Source: Lytechinus variegatus (lineage: Eukaryota > Echinodermata > Echinoidea > Temnopleuroida > Toxopneustidae). Taken from it: a stretch of 64,000 bases of DNA. A program made the translations under genes and the position numbers. Of the stretch, positions 47,701-57,800 are shown piece after piece (within the stretch, counting starts at the first letter, position 1; every line of letters begins with the position of its first letter). The notes under the pieces are model-generated. The model worked only from the letters and a program-made list of their open reading frames with translations. It made no database searches and had not been told where the DNA came from. The stretch is taken from contig NC_054746.1 in assembly GCF_018143015.1 (NCBI RefSeq), forward strand, positions 40,302,687-40,366,686, written 5' to 3'.

Positions 47701-50700
47701 CAATGTTGATGCCACTGACTTCTTGATTATCCATTAATAAACTAATCTCTAAATATTTCTAAAACACAGTATATAGTTTTTACAAACCCCCAAAAATATG
47801 CATGGACAATTTATTTCATTTATTTATTTACCATTCGTGGGATGGAACACCCTATCAGCAAATGCTGTTTTTCGTAGGGGTCCATAATTTGCACGTGCAA
47901 TTGGCAAATTTCAGTATGGAAAAGCCATGACCGACAAGTCAAATTTCTTGGTGTTATGATACATAGTAAATTGCTATGGACTCCTCATATTGATTTCATT
48001 TGTATTTAGAATATCAAAAATCAGAGGAATTTTGTACAGATTAAGAAATTTTTCCAATTACTATTTTACAAAATATTTATTACCAGTATGCACTAATTGC
48101 ACCTCTTAAGTTATCATTATGGTATTATTGCCTGGGGCAGTGCTTCATATGCACATCTGGAGAGAATTTTTAAACTAAAAAAAACGTGCAATAAAAATTG
48201 TAATCCATTCATCTTTTTATGCTCTTACAGAATGTAACCAATTTTCAAGTCTCAGAAAACTTTTAACACAATGATTTATGCAGATGTACTGTAACATACA
48301 GTACATGTTTATGCCATCATAACTATTTTGAGACAGATGCAATAATGAATGAATACATTGAGAATTGAACTAATAATGCAAATACACAGGCCTATTTTGT
48401 TGAACCCTTTTTTTAGACTTGCAATCTGAGTTTAAAATTCCAAATCCTATCTTCTTCTCATCCGTGAATTGCACTGGAATTCATCCCCCATCAAATCAAG
48501 TTATTAATCCATGTCGAAATATGGGTTAAAACTTTTAAGACTACTCAATATTAAAGTCTCCTGAAGACGGACAGTCAACCTGCCTGAAACGTCAAGTCTC
48601 TACTGCTTCTACTCATCATCTGTACTCGCCGACTCAAGCCAGCATCTTCTCATCCATCCTACTACTCAAGCTGTTTTTTTCAACTCATCAATCTCTTCTG
48701 GTTTACAGTCATTTTCAGGACTACATTCAAGAAAGAATACTCGACTCTCAAATTCTCCACTTTCTATCCATTTCCTTTTTCTTCTTCTATCCACTGTTTC
48801 TATAACACTCCATATGGTGTACCGTAAACCACATCAGCGATTGTACATGCCACCATGCAAACCTTCAAACATCCAATATTAAAAAGTTTGAAATTGAGGA
48901 AGGGCTTTTCAAATTGAAAACATGGTTTGGCAAACTTGAGAGTTTTGAACTGGGAGGTTCTACAATCAACCTAAAATCAATTCAGATAAGACTTAACAGA
49001 CAGAAATGTCATGATTCAGGGAATATACTGTACATACTGTACAATGGAACCTAATTTAAGTTGAGCACTTTTCTCTTATGACCAATAACGCTAATAAAAA
49101 TTATTCCCTTAGAGTCAAGACAGGTCCACCTGCCTGCTGCCAGAAATACTTGCAAGAAGTTTTCAACAGAAAGCAAGTGAATTACTGTGCTTCATTTGGC
49201 TTTTTCCTATAGTCACATGAAACATCAAAATACCGAATAAGATATATAGAAGCAAATTACCTGGGAGAGGGTCCTGGTGCATAATCTCTGGGTTCTCTCT
49301 CGTAGTCTCTTCTCGGTTCCCGTCTAGCATAGTCTCGGCCCATATCTCTGCTGCCTAAGTCACGCCCACCACCATAATCCCTCCCACCATAATCACGTCC
49401 TCTTGGAGGAGGAGGAGGAGCAGCAAAGGCAGGACTCCTACAGCACAAGAAAGGTAAAAAATGGTATTTCAAAAAATAATTAAGACCACTAACACATATG
49501 TTCAAAATGATTAAACATTTTCATAAATTTGCTCCAGAACAAGTTCTTTCATAAGACTCTGAATTAAACTATCCTTCGCTCACCAACGATCAAGACTTCG
49601 CGATGCTTTCTCGATTCAGATGAAAATTAAGGAGCAATCTCATACTACACAGTGAATGCGATACTGTATGACAATATCCCATTTATCTTCTCATTGAAAG
49701 AGTTGATGAACTTCGCGATTGACAGACGCTATTGCTGGATTATCACGAAACTTTCACTGAAGCGATAAACAATTGCGAATTGCGATATGGATAGAGACCT
49801 CATGCTAGGAGTACGTAGAAAATCCACTGCAGAGTTAAGTACATTAACAGGGGAAAGCACTTCCGAGTCTTTCAAGAACTCAGCTGATGAAAAAATAACA
49901 AAATAATAAAAACATACTAGACTTTTAAAAATGAATAAAAAATTAAAGGACAAGAGTTACAAATAAAATTTGTTGGGTAGTATACTGTTGCATTTGATAC
50001 TACTAGTATCAAATGAAAAAGTTAGAAATGAGTTGCATACAGTAATGAGTAATGACTCATGAGTTTAAAGAAAAGGTGAAGGGTGATTTTGTAAACTTTG
50101 ATAACCATTATGAATGGATGGTTTATAAACATTTTGGAGAGTACTTTTTTAGATTTAAGAAACTATTGCAAGGTTGAACTAAACTTCATGAAATTTGTAC
50201 TGAAACTAATAATGCAACATGCATGCATGATTTTTCTTTCATTTCTAACTTTACTTTAATTGTAAATGAACATTAAAAAAAAGAAATTGTTCAAAAAAGA
50301 ACATATTATATTGCATGCTCTCTTCTACATTCCTTACAAAGCAGTGATACACATGCATACATGTGTAAAAAAAAAATAAAATAAAATGAAAAATGGGGAA
50401 ATACTTTGGTAACAACAAGTATTTGCAACAACTATAAGTACTGGATTATTTCACCATCACTACCACCTAGCATGAGAGTTGCCTTGGCAAAAAATAATTG
50501 GCTCTGATTGACTGGCAACTGATCACATACCATGAAGTAAAGTTTGTGTTAAAAAAAAGAAGACATATCCACAAAATCTAGAAAGGTCTAAGTGCTTGGC
50601 AAATGATGGTAGATTACACACAATTTCATTTTCCCAAGATAATTGTGTTGGGTATGGAGATGATGTCTTAACATCCTATTAATTGAGAAGCTCTTTGCGA

Positions 50701-53700
50701 TATTACTGCATCATTTGAGAAGATGCTACGCTAGTAGAAAAGAGGCTTGAAGATCAGCAAAGAGGGGTCGATTTTTTTTTTACAATTGCGATCACTGCGA
50801 ATAAATGTATCCATACGCTCTGTGCTACATGTAAGTGTATCACGGTAACATAGCTTCCTCATCTTCTTTAATATTGCGAATCCAAGGGAATTGTGAAAAC
50901 TTCTGCAAACTATGTCCATCCTGTTCATAGTACCCTATTCTGTGTACAAGTGGCAATTTTGAAAGGTAAAGTTGCGTTCTGAAAGATGAATTGAAATCAC
51001 ATTGATACCGAAGAACGGAGCACTGAACCAATATATGTGAGCTAATATTCCAGACATTTTACAATCAGGTAAGAATTGATTGATGCTTTTTTTTCAGGAT
51101 TCAGAATAATTCAATGCAAGGACCTTAGACTCCAGAAACTGAAGGTCGTAGAGTATCAAGAGGCAAAAGCATTTGTTTGATTGGAAAAATACTATCCCTA
51201 AATATTGGAGAATTGACAGAAAAGTTCCAAATATACAATTGTTCTTATACCAGATGAGCGGATGAGAGCTTAAGTAAGATAGATTTGGTTTACGCGATGT
51301 CGAGTTATACAAATTGTTGCGTAAAGGTGGGAGCATTTAGTTGTATAGATTTGGATTGCGCTAGGTAACGTGTTACATAAATCGACCCCTTTCGCTCATT
51401 TTAACACAAAAGTTTGACACATCCACTAAGCGATACCTGCGACGTATTGGTGAGCGGCTACGATATGTTGGTTCTCCATAGCTGTAGGAATCACCATATC
51501 TGGACCCTCTGCTGTCATCTCTGTAGCTACCACCACCACCTCCACCACGGCTGAAGTCTCCACCGCCACCGCGACCAAAATCGCTGCTGCGACCATAATC
51601 GCTACTACGACCATAATCGCTTGAAGAGTAGTCTCGAAATTGGCCTCGCGGTGATCTAGATGGTCCACCAGATCTGCCCCTGTCACTATCCCGTCTGCTG
51701 TCATATCTTCCTCCACCACCACCACCATCGTATCTTCCTCCACCCCTGCCACCGCCGCCTCTTCCACCACCGCCGCCTCTGCCTCCACCACGACCTCCAC
51801 GACCATTCTGGACACGAGATGGTTCCACCATAATGCGGCTTCCCAAGAAATCGTGACCATTCAGTGCCTTCAGGGCTGATTCTGCTTGCTCAGCATTTTC
51901 AAACTCAACAAACGCGAATCCAGGAGGGTTGCGCGCCATCCAGATATCAACAAGGCGACCATGTTTGCTAAACTCTCTTTCAATGTCATCCTTCGTTGTG
52001 CTGTGGTCAAGGCTGCCCACATACAGTCGGCCGGCTAAATATTGGTCTAATGATATTGTGAAATGAGAATGGTATCATACACATAAAAAAGAAATGCAAC
52101 TACATAAAATATTGTCACATATCATCGTAGATCTAGATCTGGTACAGTTACATGAACTTGAATTTTGTGAAATTATGAAATCTAGGTTGAAAAACCATCA
52201 TACTAACGATCACAAACAAAGGGAAGCCCATGTGGGAAAGTGTATAATATTGCTTGGAAAAAGACTGGACATTCTGGTAAAATATAATGCTTATTTTGCA
52301 TATTTCTCGGCACTTAAACACCACTGGAAACATAAGTACTCCAAAAGGTCAAGCGCGCAAAAAGTTTACATCTTTTTTTTATTGCGTGTGTGAACATTTA
52401 TTTTTTGAGTTGGTATGGCCCCATATACTGTTCCTGTCATTGAGTACTTTTCCTCGGCCTCAACGGTAGTGCATGCGAGCAAGCTTCATGGAATTGTGTG
52501 CATGCATGTATTAAAAGCTCCATCTAGCTTATGTATATGAATGGATTGGATTCTGTGCAAACAACAAACTCATTTTAAAATTATTACAACTAGCAGAAAA
52601 ATAACATTTGATCATTTTGATGTCAATGGATAATCCACGAATCATAAGTATTCCCTAATCTTATGCTTCAGATCTCCTTTTTCTTTAATTTTGTTTCTTT
52701 TTAACCATTTCATTCAACTCAAGAGAGAGTTGAGCATAAATTAGAACAAAATCCTTAACAAGTGGAATGCCTCTGGCCGTCTCACCTGCATCGCGCGGTT
52801 CAATATAGCAGCAGTGCTGAATTTGACAAGTGGAATGCCTCTGGCCGTCTCACCTGCATCACGCGGTTCAATATAGCAGCAGTGCTGACTTTGAAAACTA
52901 CTCTAACTCGCACAAGATGTTCAGTGATATATGGTTACTCTTATGTTCACTTTTTATGAACTAGACCAATAAACTTACAGAGATATGATGGTTATTCAAC
53001 AAAAAAAACCCAACATGGCCAAAGTTCATTGGCCTTACATGACCTTTGACCTTGATCATGTGACTTAAAACTCGCACAGGATGTTCAGTGATACTTGATT
53101 ACTCTTATGTCCAAGATTCATGAATCAGATCCATAAACTTTCAAAGTTATGATGGTAATTCGACAGATACACCCAATTCGGCCAAAGTTCATTGACCTTT
53201 GACCTTGGTCATGTGACCTGAAATACACGCAGGATGTTTAGTGATACTTGATTACTCTAATGTCCAAGTTTAACGAACTAGACCAATAAACTTTCCAAGT
53301 TATGATGGTAATTCAACAGATACCCCCGAATTGGCCAAAGTTCATTGACCCTAAATGACCTTTGACCTTGGTCATGTGACATAAAACTCATGCAGGATGT
53401 TCAGTGATAATTGATTAACCTTATGTCCAAGTTTCATGAACTAGGTCCATATATTTTCTAAGTTATGATGACATTTCAAAAACTTAACCTCAGGTTAAGA
53501 TTTTGATGTGGATTCCCCCAACATGGTCTAAGTTCATTGACCCTAAATGACCTTTGACCTTGGTCATGTGATATGAAACTCTCATAGGATGTTCACTAAT
53601 ACTTGATTAACATTATGGCCAAGTTTCATGAACTAGGCCCATATACTTTCTAAGTTATGATGTCATTTCAAAAACTTAACCTCAGGTTAAGATTTGATGC

Positions 53701-56700
53701 TGACGCCGCCGCCGTCGGAAAAGCGGCGCCTATAGTCTCACTCTGCTACGCAGGTGAGACAAAAACTGATATCACCAAGAGAAAAAGGGAACCAAAATTG
53801 CTCAGTATGGTCATTTTCTTGAAGGTAATGTCTCAAATGGTGAAAATATTAGCAAAACATTGACAAATTTTGTTACCTTTTGCGTTCGCTCTGAAAAAAT
53901 CTGATCTTCTCGACAAGCATAATAAAAGAAATTGCCAGTTTGCAAGCAGAGGTCTCCAAAGAAGTAAATCATACAAACCGAATTTATGGCATTTTAACCT
54001 TCATCTGATATAATTATCTTAAAGGAGAATGAAACCTTTGGAACAAGATAGCTTGTGTGAAAACCGAAAAATAAAAAAAACAGATCAACGAAAGTTTGAG
54101 AAAAATTAGACAAATAATGAGAAAGTTAAGAGTCTTTGAATATTGCGATCACTAATGCTATGGAGATCCTCAAATTGACAATGCGACAAAGATGTGTGAT
54201 GTCACTTGTGAATAACTCTCCCATTACTTCAGTATATATTTCACTTAAATTGCCTCTTTTAACACATTTATCAGTATGTGTTTCTTCTAGAGGAGGACAA
54301 GTAATACAGATTTTTAAAGGATACATCATGGATAAAGAGTTTGTATCACAATAAGATAAAGCAAAGAGACATTTTACGGTATTTCACAGTCCATCACAGG
54401 GAAAGTTGCTCACATTGACATCACACATTCTTGCCGCATTGCAAATGAGAGGCTCTCCATAGCATTAGTGATGCTGATAACTTTCTCATTATTCGTCCGA
54501 CTTTTCTCAAACTTTCTTTGTTATTCTTTGATTTTTCTGTTTCGACAAACGCCTACTTTTGTTCGTAATCATGCGGAAATTAAAGGGGATTCCAACCCAA
54601 ATAAAAACTTGTTTTTATGAGGAAAAGAAAAATCAGACAATTTGATAGGTGAAAGTTTGAACAATATTGAACAAACAACAAGAAAGTTATGAATTTTTAA
54701 AAGTTGTAAATATTGTTAATCACTATACCCATGAAGACTTCAAATTGGCCGCATATAGGATGTCACAGTGATGTAAGGCAAGGACTACTCTTCCATGTAC
54801 TCTAATACATATTATGGCTAAAATGACATTTTCCCCAAAAGTTTTATTTCAAATTATATTTTTCTTTCATGAGGACATAAAACAACATACTACCTGTGTT
54901 ATATTTAGATCACTGTCCCAGGGGAGTGGGTACTTTGGGAAAAAACACAAATCCCTGATAATAAAGTACATGGCCTATGAGAAAGTTGTCCTTGCCCCTT
55001 GTCATAATTTACTCACTCAGTTGCCAATTTGAAATCTACATAGTATTAGTGATCTCAATTTTAAAGCAGCTATAACTTTCTTATTGCTTGTTCGATTTCT
55101 TTCAAACTTTCACCATTCTGTTTAATCTATTTTTCTCCTGGCCAACACATTTTATGGCCATGGCTGGATTCCCCTTTAAGGTCACACTTTTAATGACACT
55201 TTTTCAGCCAAGTGCGCACTAGTCAATCGCCATGGAATTACACACACGTGCGTCCTGTAACGTTGGCGAAGAACAATAGGAAAGATGGCAGCGTAAACAT
55301 CGGGCAAGTCTCTTCCATCTTTTCACAATATTTTCTATTTTGGGGGGGGATGAATTCTTGTTTAAAAATAACGAGAGTGTAGTAATGTCGGGAATGAAGT
55401 TTTATCCCATGTAGATCTAGATCTTTTAGAAGTAGAAAACTCGGGGGCGAAAGTTTCAGGTTTTGGCCGCCTACACGCACATGAATATATGCTAATACGT
55501 AACCCAGGGAACGCCAGCCCGCAAAACGGGCCAGTGCCCAGGGGCTCATCGTGTATTTACCCATACTCATGGGACAAGGGTAGATTATGGTCAAAATATC
55601 TAGCAAGATAAACTGTGAAAACAGAAATTATGCACTTACAACGATTATATGGGTGAAGGTCTAACAAGTGGTAGAATCCTGACGTCGAGGCAGACTGAAA
55701 CCTCAAAAAACTGAAAAGTTCTCTCCTTCTCCCCAGTCTCGATCGGCCGTTTTTGTTGTGAATCATAACAAAATGGCCGATTGAGACTGGGATAGAAGGA
55801 GAGAAGTTTTTGGGTTTTTGAGGTTCCAGTCTGTGCATCGATGTCGGGATTCTACCACTCGTTAGACCTTCATCCATATAATCGATGTAAGTGCATAATT
55901 TTTGTTTTCACAATTTATCTTGCTAGATATTTTGACCATAATCTACCCTTGTCCCGTGAGTATGGGTAAATAGGCCTACACGGTATGCGGTCCGGCGCTC
56001 CCTGGGTTAGCTAATAGTTAGTTTTAGTATTAGTATGGTTCTAAAGCTGCGCGGGTCCTAAAGCTATGCACCACTCATCGCGCATGCAGTGTTTAATGGC
56101 AAATGCGCTCTTTGTGTGGAATTGTGACCGGAGAGTGACGAACGATTCCTATTCAATTTTTTCTACAGAGGCTGCAGTAAATCTCTAAATGCAGAGAACA
56201 CCCACAAATGTTTTGAATTTTGGAGCTATATTCTCTCTAATTTCATATTATCCTATAATAGTATGAACATATTTTAAAAATTGAGGCACAGGAAATACTA
56301 TTTTTCTGCATGATAAATCGAGTGCGTAACACGGAGGGATTTTCGTATTAGTGATTTTTGTGATATTTTGCTCTTGCTTATTAATGATCTTTAGAATATT
56401 TGCCACAACTTAGCGACAGATAATTTGTTCAAATATTAAAATTGGCATAGGCCTAGTTTCTATCGTTTGTAAACAAAGTGCGTAGCTTTAGGTCCCCCCA
56501 TCAGACAAATGTCAATGATTTTTACTCTCTCTAGAAATTAGAAGCCTCCTACCCCCTGGCTACGCAAGCCGTCTTTGTACGAGGAGAGATTTAAAAAAAA
56601 TAAAAATGTGAAAAATAAACTCCTCGAAACAGACGGCCGCCAGTTGTCTAAGCCTAGGTCCACATGGTCCATGTTTGCAAAATTGCACCAGTGGCAGTGC

Positions 56701-56984
56701 ACTCATCAAGCGTCTGAATGACTCAATAAAAAAAACCTCTCATTCACAAGCGTGCGCACACACAAATCAGCCGACATGTACCGTATTGTCATAACCAACG
56801 ACATGGCATGGTCATTTACCGTATGGTTCATTTCGATCCCATTTTACGGCACTTTCACAAGATAACTCACTTAGAATTGTATACCAAACAAAGCTATTAT
56901 TAAATATTCAGATTCTGATTAATATCGTCACGAAGAACACTTAACATAAATAATATTTTGAAAAGGCTAAATATTACCTCGCAT
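41716..56984 (-). CDS. RRM-RGG-RS protein of the SR splicing-factor type, four coding exons
   Basis: Gene-strand exons are 56984-56978 (7 nt), 52034-51437, 49437-49261 and 41845-41716, joined in phase by GT-AG introns into 303 residues. The N terminus MRAGRLYVGSLDHST starts an RRM (residues about 4-76) with RNP2 LYVGSL and RNP1 PGFAFVEF; the stretch IWMARNPPGFAFVEFE is close to SRSF3/SRSF7 and fly Rbp1/Rsf1. No CCHC zinc knuckle follows. Residues about 80-110 are an RGG box, then come DYGRSS repeats and YRSRSPIRRR. Exon 3 gives AAPPPPPRGRDYGG and RDY repeats; exon 4 gives YDRGSRRSPPPRR and TAA. Such proteins bind pre-mRNA and guide splicing in the nucleus; RS and RGG parts suggest phosphorylation and phase-separating behaviour. 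Introns 1-3 are full of repeats. The exact orthologue is uncertain. Confidence 0.9.
42410..42650 (-). repeat. diverged fragment of the 1.1-kb repeat
   Basis: GTAGCAGCAGTGCT, TGACCTTTGACCTTAATCATG and GTCCAAGTTTCATGAAACTG keep the order of the minus-oriented full copies. One exact DR1 site is present at about 42522. Confidence 0.6.
43258..43585. repeat. dispersed repeat shared with 52110-52470
   Basis: Blocks CATATCATCGxxGATCTAGATCTGG, ACAGTTACAT-AACT, GTGAAATxxTGAAATCTA and TTTGCxTATTTCTC are common to both. A foldback-like start CTTAAAGAGAAATTCCAGTA precedes the first copy. Confidence 0.55.
43590..44130. mobile_element. diverged copy of the AAGTCAAGTCCAC foldback family
   Basis: The right arm (TTATTTTACATCCGATTTTG, GATGAAATTTTCAG, GGAGTGAACTTGACCTTTAAG) matches 38990-39085. 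The left arm is degenerate, but ATGACATCATCTGCTCACTA corresponds to the inner part. Confidence 0.5.
44155..45717 (-). repeat. old, degenerate copies of the 1.1-kb repeat (outer layer of a nest)
   Basis: Backbone words (AAGTTTCATGAA, TGACCTGAAACTCGCACAGG, GATACTTAATTGCTCTTATG) recur. A GCAGTCTTGCCTGCATTACGC end is recognisable at about 44458. An unrelated AT-rich insert lies at about 44760-45190. The final unit resumes at 47656 after the nested insertion. Confidence 0.55.
45718..47655. mobile_element. element with GGCCATGTTTATGCTTCCA ends, interrupted by the 1.1-kb repeat
   Basis: The left end AAGGCCATGTTTATGCTTCCA and right end TGGAAGCATAAACACACCCTT are inverted. GTAAACGxxGTTT words recur inside. 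The 1.1-kb repeat copy 3 (45849-46953) sits in its left part. Confidence 0.6.
45849..46953 (-). repeat. 1.1-kb GTCTCACCTGC-ended repeat, copy 3
   Basis: Starts ACAAGTGGAATGCCTCTGG and ends GGTGAGACAAAAA on the plus strand, so it is inverted relative to copies 1 and 2. It carries five exact TGACCTTTGACCT (DR1) sites, at about 46061, 46217, 46378, 46540 and 46734. Its ends are complete. Confidence 0.8.
47656..47720 (-). repeat. resumed terminal unit of the interrupted 1.1-kb repeat
   Basis: AAGTTAGTTATGACATTTCAA then TTAACCTTGGGTTAAGATTTC continues exactly where 45717 stopped, which fixes the order of insertion. Confidence 0.6.
47880..48290 (+). mobile_element. degenerate LINE 3' RT fragment
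   Basis: VKFLGVMIHSKLLWTPHID, then YHYGIIAWGSASYAHLERIF and KRAIKIVIHSSFYALTEC are typical of the thumb and C-terminal region of Jockey/CR1-like reverse transcriptases. It is interrupted by stops and lacks the catalytic core. It lies in SR-like intron 3. Confidence 0.7.
48300..49255. other. SR-like intron 3, no recognised element
   Basis: AT-rich sequence with a CT-rich stretch (about 48590-48800). AGTCTCCTGAAGACGGACAG and GCCTGAAACGTCAAGTCTCT at 48555-48605 resemble the 3' tail region of some LINEs, but this is weak. Confidence 0.35.
49560..51430 (-). promoter_or_regulatory. CG-word-rich intron 2 of the SR-like gene (candidate regulatory intron)
   Basis: Clusters of short CG-bearing words (TCGCAAT, ATCGC, TTCGCAGTGATCGCAA and similar on the gene strand) occur at 49570-49800, 50740-50890 and 51290-51370, against an otherwise AT-rich, CG-poor intron with few recognisable repeats. 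Regulated introns are common in SR-protein genes; assigning that role here is an inference. Confidence 0.3.
51373..51436 (-). other. open read-through of SR-like intron 2 (possible alternative C terminus)
   Basis: If the exon 2 donor (AG|GTATCG, away from the GTAAGT consensus) is not used, the frame continues for 20 further codons after RRR (YRLVDVSNF ... ERGRFM) to a stop at 51373. This would yield a shorter protein lacking the exon 3-4 tail. It may equally be a coincidence. Confidence 0.35.
52110..52470. repeat. dispersed repeat shared with 43320-43585
   Basis: See the shared blocks CATATCATCGTAGATCTAG, TGGTACAGTTACATGAAC and ATTTTGCATATTTCTCGG. It lies in SR-like intron 1 just upstream of exon 2. 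Confidence 0.5.
52758..52825 (-). repeat. 68-bp orphan end of the 1.1-kb repeat
   Basis: ACAAGTGGAATGCCTCTGG through GCAGCAGTGCTGAATTTG is a second copy of the terminal segment, directly abutting the full copy 4. It differs by a few bases (GCGCGG for ACGCGG). Confidence 0.8.
52826..53765 (-). repeat. 1.1-kb GTCTCACCTGC-ended repeat, copy 4
   Basis: Same ends as copy 3 but about 165 bp shorter, lacking one internal unit. Exact TGACCTTTGACCT sites at about 53040, 53194, 53359 and 53548. Confidence 0.8.
54019..54589. mobile_element. TTAA-type foldback, GGAGAATGAAACC family
   Basis: Left arm TTAAAGGAGAATGAAACC, then AAGTTTGAGAAAAATTAGAC, AATAATGAGAAAGTTA and CTATGGAGATCCTC; the right arm mirrors the inner blocks (GTGATGCTGATAACTTTCTC, TTTTCTCAAACTTTCTTTG). 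The right tip is diverged. Confidence 0.6.
54590..55179. mobile_element. 590-bp TTAA-flanked foldback, GGGGATTCCAACCC family
   Basis: Ends TTAAAGGGGATTCCA and TGGATTCCCCTTTAA are perfect inverted copies. The arms include GAAAGTTTGAAC / TTTCAAACTTTC and CTTCAAATTGGC / GCCAATTTGAAAT. No transposase is seen. It abuts the foldback at 54019. Confidence 0.75.
55262..55463. repeat. dispersed repeat, inverted relative of 10583-10790
   Basis: Carries GGCAAGTCTCTTCCATCTTTTC, GATGAATTCTTGTTTAAA, GTCGGGAATGAAGTTTTATCC and AGATCTTTTAGAAGTAGAAAA in reverse order and strand. Confidence 0.65.
55500..56009. mobile_element. 510-bp long-armed foldback with TAACCCAGGG ends
   Basis: The ends TAACCCAGGGAACGCC and GGCGCTCCCTGGGTTA are inverted. 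The arms (about 245 bp each) match for most of their length (GACAAGGGTAGATTATGG, TATCTAGCAAGATAAA, AACAAGTGGTAGAATCC and their complements) around a centre near 55755. Flanks GCTAATACG and GCTAATAGT (7 of 9) look like a decayed target duplication. The short frames at 55238-55877 are shadows of it. Confidence 0.8.
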
Positions 56985-57200
56985 TTTGTTTCTCAAAGCC
57001 CTTCGACGACGCCAAAACAAGAAAAAGCAAGTTGTATGTGCGTGCTCGCAACGCACGCGAGATACGTGAGCTCCATAGAGTAGTTTAGGTTTATATAACT
57101 CTATGGTGAGCTCATAACTCTATGCGTGAGCTGCGCTAGCGCTAGATGCTAATGCGAGCTAGCTGGCGAGCGCGAGCACGCACGGATCGCTATGTGGCCC
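56985..57200 (-). promoter_or_regulatory. promoter / 5' UTR region of the SR-like gene
   Basis: Immediately upstream of the 7-nt first coding exon. CG-rich with GTGCGTGCTCGCAACGCACGC and GCGCTAGCGCTAG words, sharply different from the AT-rich flanks; no TATA box was convincing. A short repeat of the phrase ACTCTATGxGTGAGCT lies at about 57075-57135. Confidence 0.4.
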
Positions 57201-57224
57201 CCCTTTTAGTGGCGTAACTTTTTT

Positions 57225-57800
57225 TTTTAATTTAAATGATATTTTATTTTCTTCCTCTTTCAAATCAATAAGTTCACAATCACAATTCATGTAAATCAAG
57301 ATTCTGTACATGTATACGTTACAAATAAATATATCAATATCAATTCAATTTCAATTCTTTTATTTCATTTCCATTCAAAACATAATACAAAGTAATATAA
57401 AACAATATAAATCAAATACAATTTTACAGAAGGGCATTCTTACTTCGTAAAAAAAAAACACAGTATAATATAGAGCATAAATGGATATGGAAATGAGGGG
57501 GATCCACTAAAAAGCAAAGCTTGTAAAATTGTGGATCCCCCTTGGAAAAGAAGAAATTATAGTCGACTTACTATATGCGTACATGCATGTATTACAGGAA
57601 AGAAAAAGAGAAAAAGAAATCATATTGACGGAAACATAAAAACTGAACAAATGCAAAGCTTTTCACACAAAGAGGTCTTCGTTGTAAAGGATATGTTGTA
57701 AAGGATATATCAATATCAATGAGATTACAAATATTTTTATGATTATTACAAATTAAGTTAACTGCCAAATTTCACATAACAATGTGAAAAACCCATATTC
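57225..57800. repeat. interrupted AT-rich repeat (first two segments), family of 34565-35040
   Basis: 57225-57340 matches 34570-34690 (ATTTTATTTTCTTCCTCTTTC, TTCACAATCACAATTCAT). 57705-57797 matches the next part (ATATCAATATCAATGAGATT, AACTGCCAAATTTC). A 360-bp insert separates the two and the family resumes at 61262, so the interval between is inserted DNA. Confidence 0.65.

Noticed and set aside
51426-51860. 144-codon frame on the minus strand rich in Val/Ala/Glu
   Set aside because: It is the alternative frame of the SR-like RRM/RGG exon; the frame with RNP1 and RNP2 is the real one.
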